This document shows positions 38,723 through 46,105 of a stretch of DNA of 48,667 nt, in pieces; positions within the stretch are counted from its first letter, which is position 1, and each line of letters begins with the position of its first letter. The notes under the pieces are model-generated. The model saw only the letters and a list, made by a program, of their open reading frames with translations, was not told the origin of the DNA and made no database searches. Source of the DNA: an uncultured Christensenella sp. (lineage in GTDB: Bacteria > Bacillota_A > Clostridia > Christensenellales > Borkfalkiaceae); the NCBI GenBank assembly GCA_910579295.1, contig CAJTTC010000013.1, positions 1 to 48,667 of the forward strand, read 5' to 3'. Made by a program: the position numbers and the translations under genes.

Positions 38723-39154
38723 TTAGTTGTTAGTACCTGTTTTTCTTCCGATTTGGAAAAGTGTTGTTTGTAATTCTTCGCTGTACGCCGGCCGGCTCTC
38801 GATAAGGTCGCCGTTCTCGTTGTAGTAGCCGACTTCGCGGGCTTCTTGGTCGATGAACTTAAAGCACCTTTCGGTAACAAATTCGGCTTTCTTCTTCAAA
38901 CCGTCCAAGGTCTTTTTTCGCTCCGTCGTAAGGGGTTCCAAACGGGCCTTAAAGTCCTTCATCGCGGCCGTCTTTTCTTCCTCGATGTCGTTAATTTCGA
39001 TGTCCGTTTCCGAAAGGCTTTCTTTCATGCGGGCCAATTCTTCCGGGGTAAAAGGCTTCATATACCCCTTTTCTTCCACCGCGTCGCAGTTATCCATAAG
39101 GAAGGCTACGCGCTTCTTGCCTTGTTCAAGGTCTTTCCCTAATTCTCTTTCCAT
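38723..39154 (-). CDS. Coiled-coil early protein
   Basis: 143 residues, mainly a long charged helix (residues 35-95; ELARMKESLSETDIEINDIE, LKKKAEFVTERCFKFIDQEA). No family recognised. It is the gene directly after (downstream of) DGR target 2, 6 bp away. Confidence 0.65.
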   Translation of the reverse strand: MERELGKDLEQGKKRVAFLMDNCDAVEEKGYMKPFTPEELARMKESLSETDIEINDIEEEKTAAMKDFKARLEPLTTERKKTLDGLKKKAEFVTERCFKFIDQEAREVGYYNENGDLIESRPAYSEELQTTLFQIGRKTGTNN

Positions 39155-39160
39155 GTTGCA

Positions 39161-39694
39161 TTATTTTTTGATTAAAAGAAAATCGTTATAAAGACCTTCG
39201 AACTGACGGCCCGCGTACGTGGCGAGTTCACGGGTTTTATAGCAAAGCCGGGAGCCGACAGTCGCATACGTATAAGAAGCCGAGTAATACGTAAGCGCGT
39301 ACGAAAAGCCGGCAGCCGCGGGATTATACACGAACCAAGGCCAATATTTGTACTCGTTGCTATTGGCCCAATCCGGCCGCCAACCTTCGTTAAGGGCTTC
39401 GGCAATGGTCTTTAACTTGCGGTAGGCTATTTCGTCCTTGGTAAAGCCTAACTTCGCTAATACGGTTTCGTTCATCGGCTCAATGCCAAGCACAGCGCAA
39501 GCGTCCGCGTAGGTCTTTACGCGCTTGGTAATGTCCTTCGGGGCAACCATTTTTACGGCCTGTAATACGGTCGTATTAACCCCTAACTTCTCGGCCAATC
39601 GTTCGGCTTCCTTGCTGGCAGCCTGTTCGTTCTCGTGTTTGTACGTCGGTGCGCCTTGGCCTTCGGCGTAAACCATAAAAAACTGCTTTTCCAT
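39161..39694 (-). CDS. DGR target 2: small early protein with C-type-lectin-like variable region
   Basis: 177 residues from the ATG at 39694 (the open frame reaches a non-ATG start at 39769). Residues about 1-95 are helical (EQAASKEAERLAEKLGVNTT). The C-terminal part, GWRPDWANSNEYKYWPWFV then AGFSYALTYYSASYTY and VGSRLCYK, has the FGE/C-type-lectin-like signature of DGR targets, with VR2 encoding AAAGFSYALTYYSASYTY to SRLC. Thirty further residues follow the VR (ELATYAGRQFEGLYNDFLLI). No signal peptide. It sits in the early operon, so it is unlikely to be a virion protein. Function unknown. Confidence 0.88.
   Translation of the reverse strand: MEKQFFMVYAEGQGAPTYKHENEQAASKEAERLAEKLGVNTTVLQAVKMVAPKDITKRVKTYADACAVLGIEPMNETVLAKLGFTKDEIAYRKLKTIAEALNEGWRPDWANSNEYKYWPWFVYNPAAAGFSYALTYYSASYTYATVGSRLCYKTRELATYAGRQFEGLYNDFLLIKK
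39242..39320 (-). repeat. DGR variable repeat 2 (VR2), distant from the RT
   Basis: 79 bp aligning without gaps to TR positions 3199-3277, with 14 differences, 13 at coding-strand adenines. The 3'-end 15-mer GGCTCCCGGCTTTGC is identical to that of VR1. It is in the same codon phase as the TR and VR1. Homology ends where the protein reads NPAAAG; beyond it the similarity to the TR is lost. Confidence 0.93.
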
Positions 39695-39698
39695 TTTG

Positions 39699-40100
39699 TT
39701 ATTTGTTAAAAAGTGAACTTTGTTTTTCTTCCCTCTTTTGCTCGTAAAGTATTCGCCTTTGTCGCGCAATACTCAACCGGACGGCCCTAATAGCGTCTTC
39801 ACGCCCTTTTAGGCTTTCTTCGTACTCCAATAGTTCCGCTTCGCTTTGGGCGATAAAATACCCTTCGGAAGTGGCTATTAAGCCCGGTATAAGGTCGTTT
39901 GTCCTTATGTGGTTTATAATCTTCCTTACCCGTGCGTCGTTTAGTTTATAGGAACCTTTAAGGGTATTTACGATATGCTTGTTTGTAACGGCATTTTCGC
40001 GCCCTATTTTCGTCCTAAGCCCCCGTACGAGAAGCGGAAGAAGTACGCCCATTTCGTAATCGTTTAAGGGCTGCGTTTCTTGGTCAAATCCTTTAATCAT
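39699..40100 (-). CDS. Winged-helix-like early protein
   Basis: 133 residues. A helical N-terminal domain (GVLLPLLVRGLRTKIGRENA, DARVRKIINHIRTNDLIPGL, then a strand pair around GLIATSEGYFIA) has the pattern of a winged helix found in Bacteroidales phages. The C-terminus is a charged helix ending SSLFNK. Overlaps nothing; lies 1 bp from the MBL-fold gene. Regulatory role inferred. Confidence 0.65.
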   Translation of the reverse strand: MIKGFDQETQPLNDYEMGVLLPLLVRGLRTKIGRENAVTNKHIVNTLKGSYKLNDARVRKIINHIRTNDLIPGLIATSEGYFIAQSEAELLEYEESLKGREDAIRAVRLSIARQRRILYEQKREEKQSSLFNK

Positions 40101-40101
40101 A

Positions 40102-40842
40102 TCAAAAGGGGGTTTTGTCGAAATTGATTATTAGCCCCGCTTCGGCTATATGTACGGTCTTACCGGTTGCGGCTCGCACTCCGGCCCGGAATTGTTCGGC
40201 GTTGCTGTTACCGTCGGAAAGGTGGATAAGAACAATATTATTTACCCCCTTTATATCGTTGGCTTGTAACGCCTGTACGCAATGGTCGTAGCTTAAATGC
40301 GATTTTAGCGTACGGTTCCGAACAACGGCGGGAATGCGCCCGGCCGCTATATTCGCGTCCAATAGGTCTAAGCGGTAATTACATTCTATCAATACGTTAT
40401 TAAGTCCTGCAAACTTGCAAGGCAAGTAATAGGTATCGGTAGCGAATAGGATATTACCCGTTTCTTCGTGATTGATGAAGAACCCCAAAGGCTCGGCGGA
40501 ATCGTGCTTAGTCCCGAAAGGAATAATTCGGAAACCGCCGAGGGTAAAAAGGGTTCCGGCTTTGCAAACATTCGCGCGGCGCGGGCCTTCTATTGGGGTG
40601 TTCTCAATTGTACCGGCCGAAGCGTAGACGGGTACGGTAGCTTTCAATACTTCGTTAATGTAGCCTGCGTGGTCTTTGTGTTCGTGGGTAATTAGGCAGC
40701 CTACAACCTTCGTTATATTGTAGTCTAACGCTTGCTTCACGCTGGCGAACCTTACGCCCGCTTCCAATAACAAGGCTTCGCGGTCGTTCTCCAATATGTA
40801 GCTATTTCCGTGGCTGCTACTGCCTAATACTTTTAGAACCAT
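40102..40842 (-). CDS. MBL-fold metallohydrolase
   Basis: 246 residues. The metal motif THEHKDHAG (52-60: His53, His55, Asp57, His58), GTKHD (third metal site), FATDTYY and a final IHLSDGNS complete the metallo-beta-lactamase fold of the YycJ/PhnP type. It lies close to RecT and the SbcC-like ATPase, so a nuclease or phosphodiesterase role in recombination is plausible; the alternative is hydrolysis of a signalling nucleotide. Confidence 0.9.
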   Translation of the reverse strand: MVLKVLGSSSHGNSYILENDREALLLEAGVRFASVKQALDYNITKVVGCLITHEHKDHAGYINEVLKATVPVYASAGTIENTPIEGPRRANVCKAGTLFTLGGFRIIPFGTKHDSAEPLGFFINHEETGNILFATDTYYLPCKFAGLNNVLIECNYRLDLLDANIAAGRIPAVVRNRTLKSHLSYDHCVQALQANDIKGVNNIVLIHLSDGNSNAEQFRAGVRAATGKTVHIAEAGLIINFDKTPF

Positions 40843-40847
40843 TGTAA

Positions 40848-41078
40848 CTACGCTTCTACGATTTTGCGAAATGCTTTACGCTTCCTTTTTAGCGGAAGGT
40901 TCCGGCCGATGAAGTCCATAGCCGTAGCGAATTTGCCCGAAAATCGAATAAGGGCTTTGTCTTGCTGGGCTACGCTCTGTTCGTTCTCCTTCGCCATGTC
41001 CGCCGCTTTGTTAATCCGGGCGTTCATTGCGTCGATGTCCTTTGCCGTCAGAATGGCAATACCAAAAATTACTTTCAT
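40848..41078 (-). CDS. Small helical early protein, unknown
   Basis: 76 residues from the ATG at 41078, which just clears the recT stop (the open frame continues upstream to a non-ATG start). Helical (AKDIDAMNARINKAADMAKE) with a basic C-terminus PLKRKRKAFRK. Possibly nucleic-acid binding. Confidence 0.6.
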   Translation of the reverse strand: MKVIFGIAILTAKDIDAMNARINKAADMAKENEQSVAQQDKALIRFSGKFATAMDFIGRNLPLKRKRKAFRKIVEA

Positions 41079-41079
41079 A

Positions 41080-41865
41080 TTAGAATCCAGGTGTTTTAAG
41101 TGGCTGTTTGGTTCCGTTCGTTTCTGCTTGGCCGAAATCAAGTGTTCCGCCGGTATTGGCGTTATTCTGTATTTCGGTTTCTACCTCGTGGGTAACGTCC
41201 TTATATTCCACGTCTTCAACGGGGCCGCTTTGTTCATCAGCGTCGCCGAAGTCGCAACCGGTTATATACTCGTAAAGGGCTTTTTTGGCGCGTCGTTCGG
41301 CTTTACCCCGGATTTGGTCGGGGCTGCTGTAATCGTCCTTCTTCACGGTTGCCACTATTCCGAAGCTGTTTTTTTCTCCGTTGTACGTGTAGCTGATTTT
41401 GCAAGGCACCTCCGCAAATCCGGCGGTTTGGCCTTTGTCAAATGATACGTCGATGAAGTATTTTACGCCGAGTTTCCGAAGAAGGGCCGTATAGCCTTCC
41501 TTGGTCGGGTACATTCGTTCGGCAATAATATTAAATTGGTTGCCGGTCGGAAGAAGCCCGATACTTACCGCGTCTATAATCGCGTCCCGAACAACCGGGA
41601 TAGTATAAAGCGGTTGTACCGTCCCGTTTTTACGCGGCCGCCCGTTACGGTCGGTAAGAAAGCCTACCTTCGTGTTCATAAGCGGCATAAATACACGCTC
41701 CATTACTTCGTCGGAAAGAGCTTCGCGCAAAAGGGCAATTACGTTTACGGCAGTAAATGCCGCGCCGAAGTTGTTTACAATCTGCAAGGCCGAAGCGTCC
41801 TTACAGGCAAGTTCAAATTTCCGCTTTGCTTCGTCAATTACGGTTAATCCTTTTTCTTCTGCCAT
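41080..41865 (-). CDS. recT: RecT-family single-strand annealing protein
   Basis: 261 residues. Features of RecT: FMPLMNTKVGFLTD, PVVRDAIIDAVSIGLLPTGN, QFNIIAERMYPTKEGYTALL and IRGKAERRAKKALYEYITGC. It anneals complementary ssDNA in phage recombination. The C-terminus is acidic and disordered, a possible SSB-like contact. No RecE-type exonuclease gene adjoins it. Confidence 0.92.
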   Translation of the reverse strand: MAEEKGLTVIDEAKRKFELACKDASALQIVNNFGAAFTAVNVIALLREALSDEVMERVFMPLMNTKVGFLTDRNGRPRKNGTVQPLYTIPVVRDAIIDAVSIGLLPTGNQFNIIAERMYPTKEGYTALLRKLGVKYFIDVSFDKGQTAGFAEVPCKISYTYNGEKNSFGIVATVKKDDYSSPDQIRGKAERRAKKALYEYITGCDFGDADEQSGPVEDVEYKDVTHEVETEIQNNANTGGTLDFGQAETNGTKQPLKTPGF

Positions 41866-41887
41866 AACTCATAATTTTTATAGGTTG

Positions 41888-42190
41888 TTATTCGTTTTCA
41901 AGAAGTCGGCTTAACTTCTTCAAGGTCGCTAATTCCATAGCTTCGGCAGCAAGCGGCGCGGTTTGTTTTTCGGTGAAGAAATTCGCCAACCCCTTTATTA
42001 CTTGCCCACCGTTACCGCCTACTGCTATTACGCCCTGCACATTCTCGCTTTCGCCGTCCTTATTGTCCTTAACGTCCGTGCCGATAAGGATAAAGGCCCG
42101 GCCTTCGTTGTCTTTTACCGCCTGCGTAAGCGTTTCGGCGATTTGCTCCAACTGCTGCGCGAACTCGCGCTTTTCTTTGTTCTCGTTCAT
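41888..42190 (-). CDS. Small early protein, unknown
   Basis: 100 residues: a helical start (FAQQLEQIAETLTQAVKDNE), a strand-turn core (RAFILIGTDVKDNKDGESEN, VQGVIAVGGNGGQVIKGLAN) and a helical end. Lies between the SbcC-like and recT genes; may be part of that recombination module. Confidence 0.6.
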   Translation of the reverse strand: MNENKEKREFAQQLEQIAETLTQAVKDNEGRAFILIGTDVKDNKDGESENVQGVIAVGGNGGQVIKGLANFFTEKQTAPLAAEAMELATLKKLSRLLENE

Positions 42191-42201
42191 AACTTTAATT
42201 T

Positions 42202-44241
42202 TTATAAGTGGTTAATGGTTAATTCTCTGTCGGTGGTTACAACCAATTTTACAAGCTGGGAAGCAACCGGGAATAGTTGGTTTACGCTTTCGGCGTTGTC
42301 GATGAATACCGGTGCGCTTACCCCGTGATACAGGCAAAGCGTGTTAATGATGTCAAGCCCGGCGTTTATCTTTCCGGCAGTATTGAGGTCTGCGTACTTA
42401 ACCCCGTCTACCATTGCGATACAAGTAGGGGTTTCGCCGCCATTTAGCTGGGCTTCGAACATTCGGAAGCGGACGGTTTGGAACTTACTATTTACCCGGC
42501 GTTCTACTTCGTCCATTCGGGCCTTATTAAGTTCGTCTATCGTAAATTCCTGCTTTTCTAAGTCTGCTTGCTGCTGGGCTAATTCCTTTTCCCGCGCCAA
42601 TATTTCGGCCTTCTTTGCGGCGTTCTTTTCAATGGTAGCCCGAATATTTAGCTTTTGTTTTACTTCGTCCAAAAGGGCCGTAAGTTCCCGTTTCTTGGCG
42701 GTAAGCTCGGTAGTATCGGCCGCCGGTATATCCGAAATGGTAGCGGATATTTCGGCTATCCGGGCTTCTATCTCCTTCCATTCGGGTAAGTCTTCGGGGA
42801 TAATGTCGGTAGATACGGTTACTTCCGGGTTGGCGGCTATTTCCGCTTCCAAGTCCTGTAACTTCTTCGCGTATTCGGCTTTCTTGGCGGCGATAACTTC
42901 CATACGTTCGGAAAGTTGGGCTTCCAATTCCTGTAACCGGGCTTTCTTTTCGGCTATTCGCTGGTTTAGCGTTTTGCCTTCTTCGGTAATCCGGGTAAGG
43001 TCGCGGGTCTTGGCTTCGTCGAATTTGGCCCGCGCCTTCTCTTTGGCAATAGCGTCCATACGCAAAACGCTTGCGTCCGAGCATAAGGTTTCGTATATCG
43101 GGCAAATAAGGCCGTCGGTACTTACTTTGTATTCTTCGGCGTTCCGCGTATTCCATTCTTCGCGCTTGGCTTCCACCTTGGCGGATAAGCCCGCTATTTC
43201 GGAAGTAAGGGTTTTAATAGTATAGCGAATATCGGAAAGGCCGTTTTCCGAAGCGGTATTATAATTTTCTGCTTCCCGCTTGGTTATTTCGTAGCTGGTC
43301 TTAACCTCGTTACGTTTGGCATTCTTCTCGTAGCCTTCCTTTTGGGCCGCCTGCCTTGCCCGAAAAATTATATCTTGCTGCTGGTTCCGAAGGTCGTTAA
43401 TCGCTTTGCGTTTTCCCTGCACCCCTTCGTAGTGTTTGCGGGCCGTTTCTGCAACGTCCGTAATAGCCGTTTCCACTTCTTCCAATTCGGCGGATAAGCG
43501 TACCTTTTCGGCTTCCAAGGCTTCGTAATCCGGTGCTTCGGGCGTAACGCTGTCTATTGCGTTAATCTCGATAGGGCATTTCCCCAAACCTTCCTTAATC
43601 CGGCTTTTGCGGTAGGCTATTTCTTGCTTGAACTCCGCCAAATCTTTACCGGAAAGCAGCGAAAGGATAGCCGCAAAATCGGCGCGACCGGCGGCCACTT
43701 CTTCGTATGTTACACCCCCGGCAATGCGTAGCAATATTTCGCGCTGGGTCTTCCAATCCAACGAAGGGAAGTAAGCCGGGTTCGTAATTAACTTAAAAAG
43801 TTGTTCTTCGGTTATGGCCGTTACTTTCTCTTGGAACGCTCCCGCCTTAATTTCTACGCCATTGCAGAAGTAATGCGTAGTATTTCCTTTAAGTTCTACT
43901 TCGGCCTTGCCGCGCGGTTTTACCCAATCTTCCGTAAGGGTGCGGGTAAGGGCTACTTCTTCGCCGTTTACGTCTAAAACCGCCGTTACGGAATGTTCCA
44001 ATTTAAGTATAGGGTTCCCGTCCGGGCCGACCGTCTTAACGGTAAATGCGCCTTTCCCGCTATCCGTACGGTCGTTACTGTCTTTGCCGAAAAGCACCCA
44101 AGTAAAAGCGTCGAAAACGGTGCTTTTACCCGTCGCGTTTGCGCCGGCAATGGTGGTTACTTCGCCGAATTTTACGGCCAAGTCCCTAATACCCTTAAAG
44201 TTTTTAAGGGTCAATTCTTTTAATGTTACCTTCTTGCTCAT
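42202..44241 (-). CDS. SbcC/Rad50-like AAA ATPase
   Basis: 679 residues. Walker A GANATGKST (33-41) with an N-terminal LKNFKGIRDLAVKFGE; long coiled-coil arms (about 240-560) with a Cys pair region (GLICPIYETLCSDASVL, possible zinc-hook equivalent); C-terminal part with ATPase signature residues and PVFIDNAESVNQLF as the Walker B/D-loop equivalent. Such ATPases work with a nuclease on DNA ends. No SbcD/Mre11 partner is encoded nearby. Confidence 0.9.
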   Translation of the reverse strand: MSKKVTLKELTLKNFKGIRDLAVKFGEVTTIAGANATGKSTVFDAFTWVLFGKDSNDRTDSGKGAFTVKTVGPDGNPILKLEHSVTAVLDVNGEEVALTRTLTEDWVKPRGKAEVELKGNTTHYFCNGVEIKAGAFQEKVTAITEEQLFKLITNPAYFPSLDWKTQREILLRIAGGVTYEEVAAGRADFAAILSLLSGKDLAEFKQEIAYRKSRIKEGLGKCPIEINAIDSVTPEAPDYEALEAEKVRLSAELEEVETAITDVAETARKHYEGVQGKRKAINDLRNQQQDIIFRARQAAQKEGYEKNAKRNEVKTSYEITKREAENYNTASENGLSDIRYTIKTLTSEIAGLSAKVEAKREEWNTRNAEEYKVSTDGLICPIYETLCSDASVLRMDAIAKEKARAKFDEAKTRDLTRITEEGKTLNQRIAEKKARLQELEAQLSERMEVIAAKKAEYAKKLQDLEAEIAANPEVTVSTDIIPEDLPEWKEIEARIAEISATISDIPAADTTELTAKKRELTALLDEVKQKLNIRATIEKNAAKKAEILAREKELAQQQADLEKQEFTIDELNKARMDEVERRVNSKFQTVRFRMFEAQLNGGETPTCIAMVDGVKYADLNTAGKINAGLDIINTLCLYHGVSAPVFIDNAESVNQLFPVASQLVKLVVTTDRELTINHL

Positions 44242-44247
44242 AACAAG

Positions 44248-44553
44248 TTATTTATTTCGGTTGTTACTTTTCTTTGCTCGCTTTGCGGCCAACTCTAAGG
44301 CTTTTTCCGCATCTACTATTATCAACCTTCCGACCTGCCTATATGCGCCGTCGATTAATCCGCTTTGCTTTATGCGGCTGGCGGTAGTCTTGGAACATTT
44401 GAATAGTTCGGCAATCCCGGCCCGGCCGTAGACGTACTTTTTATTTGGGTCTTTGGTAACGTCTACTTCTATCCGGGGGCTTTGTCCTTTCCCTATTAGT
44501 TCCAATAATTCCCCCGCCGTAAGGTCTATAAGTCTTGTATTTAAGTCTGCCAT
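44248..44553 (-). CDS. DUF3853 family protein
   Basis: 101 residues. YVYGRAGIAELFKCSKTTAS and RIKQSGLIDGAYRQVGRLII, then DAEKALELA, match the DUF3853 family of Bacteroidales mobile elements. The centre reads as a helix-turn-helix of the MerR/excisionase type, so a DNA-binding regulatory role is likely. Confidence 0.85.
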   Translation of the reverse strand: MADLNTRLIDLTAGELLELIGKGQSPRIEVDVTKDPNKKYVYGRAGIAELFKCSKTTASRIKQSGLIDGAYRQVGRLIIVDAEKALELAAKRAKKSNNRNK

Positions 44554-44555
44554 AC

Positions 44556-44762
44556 CTAACTGTCTTGCGGGTCTTCCGGTGGTGGGACCCGTTTTATAAT
44601 GCGGGCGGCATTAGCGAAGTTGGCAACCTCTAAAAACAAGAACCAAAACGGGGCTTCCGCCGTGCTTGCAAGAAGGCAAAACGATATAACGAAATACCAT
44701 ACTATCGCCTTCTGTTTTAGCGTCAATCCCGAAAGGGACAATTCTTTAATTAGTTGCTTCAT
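44556..44762 (-). CDS. Small membrane protein
   Basis: 68 residues with two hydrophobic stretches (AIVWYFVISFCLLAS and FWFLFLEVANFANAA) and an amphipathic start. No family recognised. It lies between regulator genes; could affect the envelope in early infection. Confidence 0.55.
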   Translation of the reverse strand: MKQLIKELSLSGLTLKQKAIVWYFVISFCLLASTAEAPFWFLFLEVANFANAARIIKRVPPPEDPQDS

Positions 44763-44774
44763 AGCCTTTGCCTT

Positions 44775-45167
44775 TTATAGTTCCCAAAAATCTAATTCGT
44801 ATTCCTGCCGTCTTCCGGTTCTTCGTGTCGCTGTACGTTCGGCAGCCTTGCGGCTTCTGAACAGTCGGTAGGTGTCGCCTTGGGCGTACAATTCATGCGG
44901 TAGAATAATCGCAAGGAAGAAGCAGGCTATAATTGTCCGTTTTATAGGGGATAGGTCGAAAGAAACGCCGCAATGTGTGCAGAACCACCATACGCAAAGC
45001 TCCGTAGCCTTCTGTATTCCTATCTTGCTATAAATATTTCGCGCGGTATTCTCAACCGTTCGGGGCGAAATAGAAAGCCTGTCGGCCACTTCCTTTTTTG
45101 CGGCTCCCCAAGCCAACAATTCGGCTATTTGGGTTTCTCGCTGCGTTAGTCCTGCTTCGGCTCTCAT
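44775..45167 (-). CDS. LuxR-type HTH regulator with C-terminal membrane helix
   Basis: 130 residues from the ATG at 45167 (the open frame reaches a TTG at 45182). Residues 4-60 are a LuxR-family HTH (LTQRETQIAELLAWGAAKKE, ISPRTVENTARNIYSKIGI). A hydrophobic segment (TIIACFFLAIILPHELYAQ) follows at about 85-105, then a basic tail. No receiver domain. A membrane-tethered DNA-binding protein; it is a candidate activator of the late palindromes. This link is speculation. Confidence 0.75.
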   Translation of the reverse strand: MRAEAGLTQRETQIAELLAWGAAKKEVADRLSISPRTVENTARNIYSKIGIQKATELCVWWFCTHCGVSFDLSPIKRTIIACFFLAIILPHELYAQGDTYRLFRSRKAAERTATRRTGRRQEYELDFWEL

Positions 45168-45169
45168 TT

Positions 45170-45400
45170 CTATTTTCCCCAAATGTTTGTAGTAACGCCG
45201 TACTTCCTAAATACCAATTCGACGGCGACGGCTTGGCTTGCCTTGGGTTCGATACGTCCGAACTTGTAAGCCGCGAAAGTGTTGCGGTTGTTAATCCCCA
45301 ACGCCTGCCAAAGCTCCTTAGTGGCGGCCTCTACGTCAATTTGTCGAAGCTGCATAAAGCCGGCGTTAAATCCTTCTTTGTAAATTGTCGTTTCGCTCAT
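45170..45400 (-). CDS. Small Cro-like or HTH protein
   Basis: 76 residues. AATKELWQALGINNRNTFAA, YKFGRIEPKASQAVAVE is suited to a small helix-turn-helix (Cro/antirepressor-like). Starts 4 bp inside the upstream gene. Likely early regulator; not proven. Confidence 0.6.
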   Translation of the reverse strand: MSETTIYKEGFNAGFMQLRQIDVEAATKELWQALGINNRNTFAAYKFGRIEPKASQAVAVELVFRKYGVTTNIWGK

Positions 45401-45687
45401 TTCTCAATATTGTTAAGTATGTATTCAATTGCTTGTTTATGGGAAGCAAAGCTATTCCCGTCGAACTCGAAGGTTTCCGAATAGGGGCCGCCGGCAACCT
45501 TGAAGGTGCGCGTTCCCTCGTAGGTCTTCCCGTTAATCGTAAAGGTTAGTTTTGAAACTGTTACCCTTTCCGTAACCCGTCCCCAAGGCTTTTTTACCTC
45601 GGTATTGCTTAGCGAAATAGTTTCGCCTACCGCGTACGAAAATTCTATACGCCTTGCTTTGCCATTAACTATTGCTGTCTTTTTCAT
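45397..45687 (-). CDS. Small early beta-rich protein, unknown
   Basis: 96 residues; strand-rich with KLTFTINGKTYEGTRTFKVA and SETFEFDGNSFASHKQAIE. No family recognised. The second gene of the early operon. Confidence 0.6.
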   Translation of the reverse strand: MKKTAIVNGKARRIEFSYAVGETISLSNTEVKKPWGRVTERVTVSKLTFTINGKTYEGTRTFKVAGGPYSETFEFDGNSFASHKQAIEYILNNIEK

Positions 45688-45690
45688 CTT

Positions 45691-45915
45691 CTATTTGAAA
45701 TATAGTGTTACTTGTAATCCTCTGCGTAGGCAACATTTTACGCTGTCTTTCTTGCTGTTAAGTGCGCGGGTAATGAATTTTTCGGTAAGCTCTACACCGA
45801 TTAACCCCACCAAGCCGGAAACCCCTACAAGGCGGTTTATCCTTCTGTTTTCGCTGTCTACTCCGTAAACTTTCAAAAGGAAGTTTCGGTTAATAAATGT
45901 CGTATCGTACTTCAT
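45691..45915 (-). CDS. First gene of the early operon, unknown
   Basis: 74 residues, basic, with a hydrophobic centre (RLVGVSGLVGLIGVELTEKF). Starts 100 bp downstream of the minus-strand promoter at 46018-46049. As the first early gene it may act against host functions or as an antirepressor, by position only. Confidence 0.6.
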   Translation of the reverse strand: MKYDTTFINRNFLLKVYGVDSENRRINRLVGVSGLVGLIGVELTEKFITRALNSKKDSVKCCLRRGLQVTLYFK

Positions 45916-45963
45916 AATTCATTGTCGCTTAAATTGCTTAGGTATTTTTTGCTATGCCGCTTA

Positions 45964-45995
45964 TTTGCTCGGAGCGTATTATTATTATACCTTTG
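45964..45995 (+). promoter_or_regulatory. Rightward promoter (Bacteroidota type) of the immunity operon
   Basis: TTTG (45964-45967), a 20-nt spacer and TACCTTTG (45988-45995) match the consensus exactly. The -7 box overlaps a degenerate late palindrome (CGTATTA-TTA-TTATACC, 45975-45991). It would give a long leader before the repressor ATG at 46106. Confidence 0.6.
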
Positions 45996-46017
45996 CAATC
46001 GTATCGGTTACACAATG

Positions 46018-46049
46018 CAAATATATAGCATTGCAGTACAACAAGCAAA
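46018..46049 (-). promoter_or_regulatory. Leftward early promoter
   Basis: On the minus strand TTTG (plus-strand CAAA, 46046-46049), 20 nt, and TATATTTG (46018-46025) match the Bacteroidota consensus. It drives the early operon from 45915. The 15-mer ATAGCATTGCAGTAC (46025-46039) fills its spacer, a good place for repressor binding. Confidence 0.7.
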
Positions 46050-46060
46050 TTTTTGCTATA
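46024..46060. promoter_or_regulatory. Candidate operator: inverted repeat TATAGCA...TGCTATA
   Basis: TATAGCA (46024-46030) and TGCTATA (46054-46060) are inverted around 23 bp covering the spacer and -33 box of the leftward promoter and the -33 box of the inner rightward promoter. A further TTTTTGCTAT copy lies at 45946-45955. This is the likely switch region bound by the repressor. Confidence 0.45.
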
Positions 46061-46083
46061 CAAAAAGCGAAAAATATTTTTTG
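46052..46083 (+). promoter_or_regulatory. Inner rightward promoter for the repressor gene
   Basis: TTTG (46052-46055), 19 nt, then TATTTTTTG (46075-46083), one T longer than TANNTTTG. Transcription would start near 46090, 16 nt before the repressor ATG. Weaker match than the promoter at 45964. Confidence 0.45.
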
Positions 46084-46105
46084 AAACCTTCTAAAATCGT
46101 GTTAT

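Noticed and set aside
39161..39241. A cruciform hairpin just after VR2 like that after VR1
   Set aside because: Only short complementary pieces (GAACT/AGTTC) were found; pairing is too weak to call.
42341..43225. 294-codon plus-strand frame opposite the SbcC-like gene
   Set aside because: Antisense shadow of a gene with GC-biased third positions; Ser/Ile/Phe-rich with no domain.
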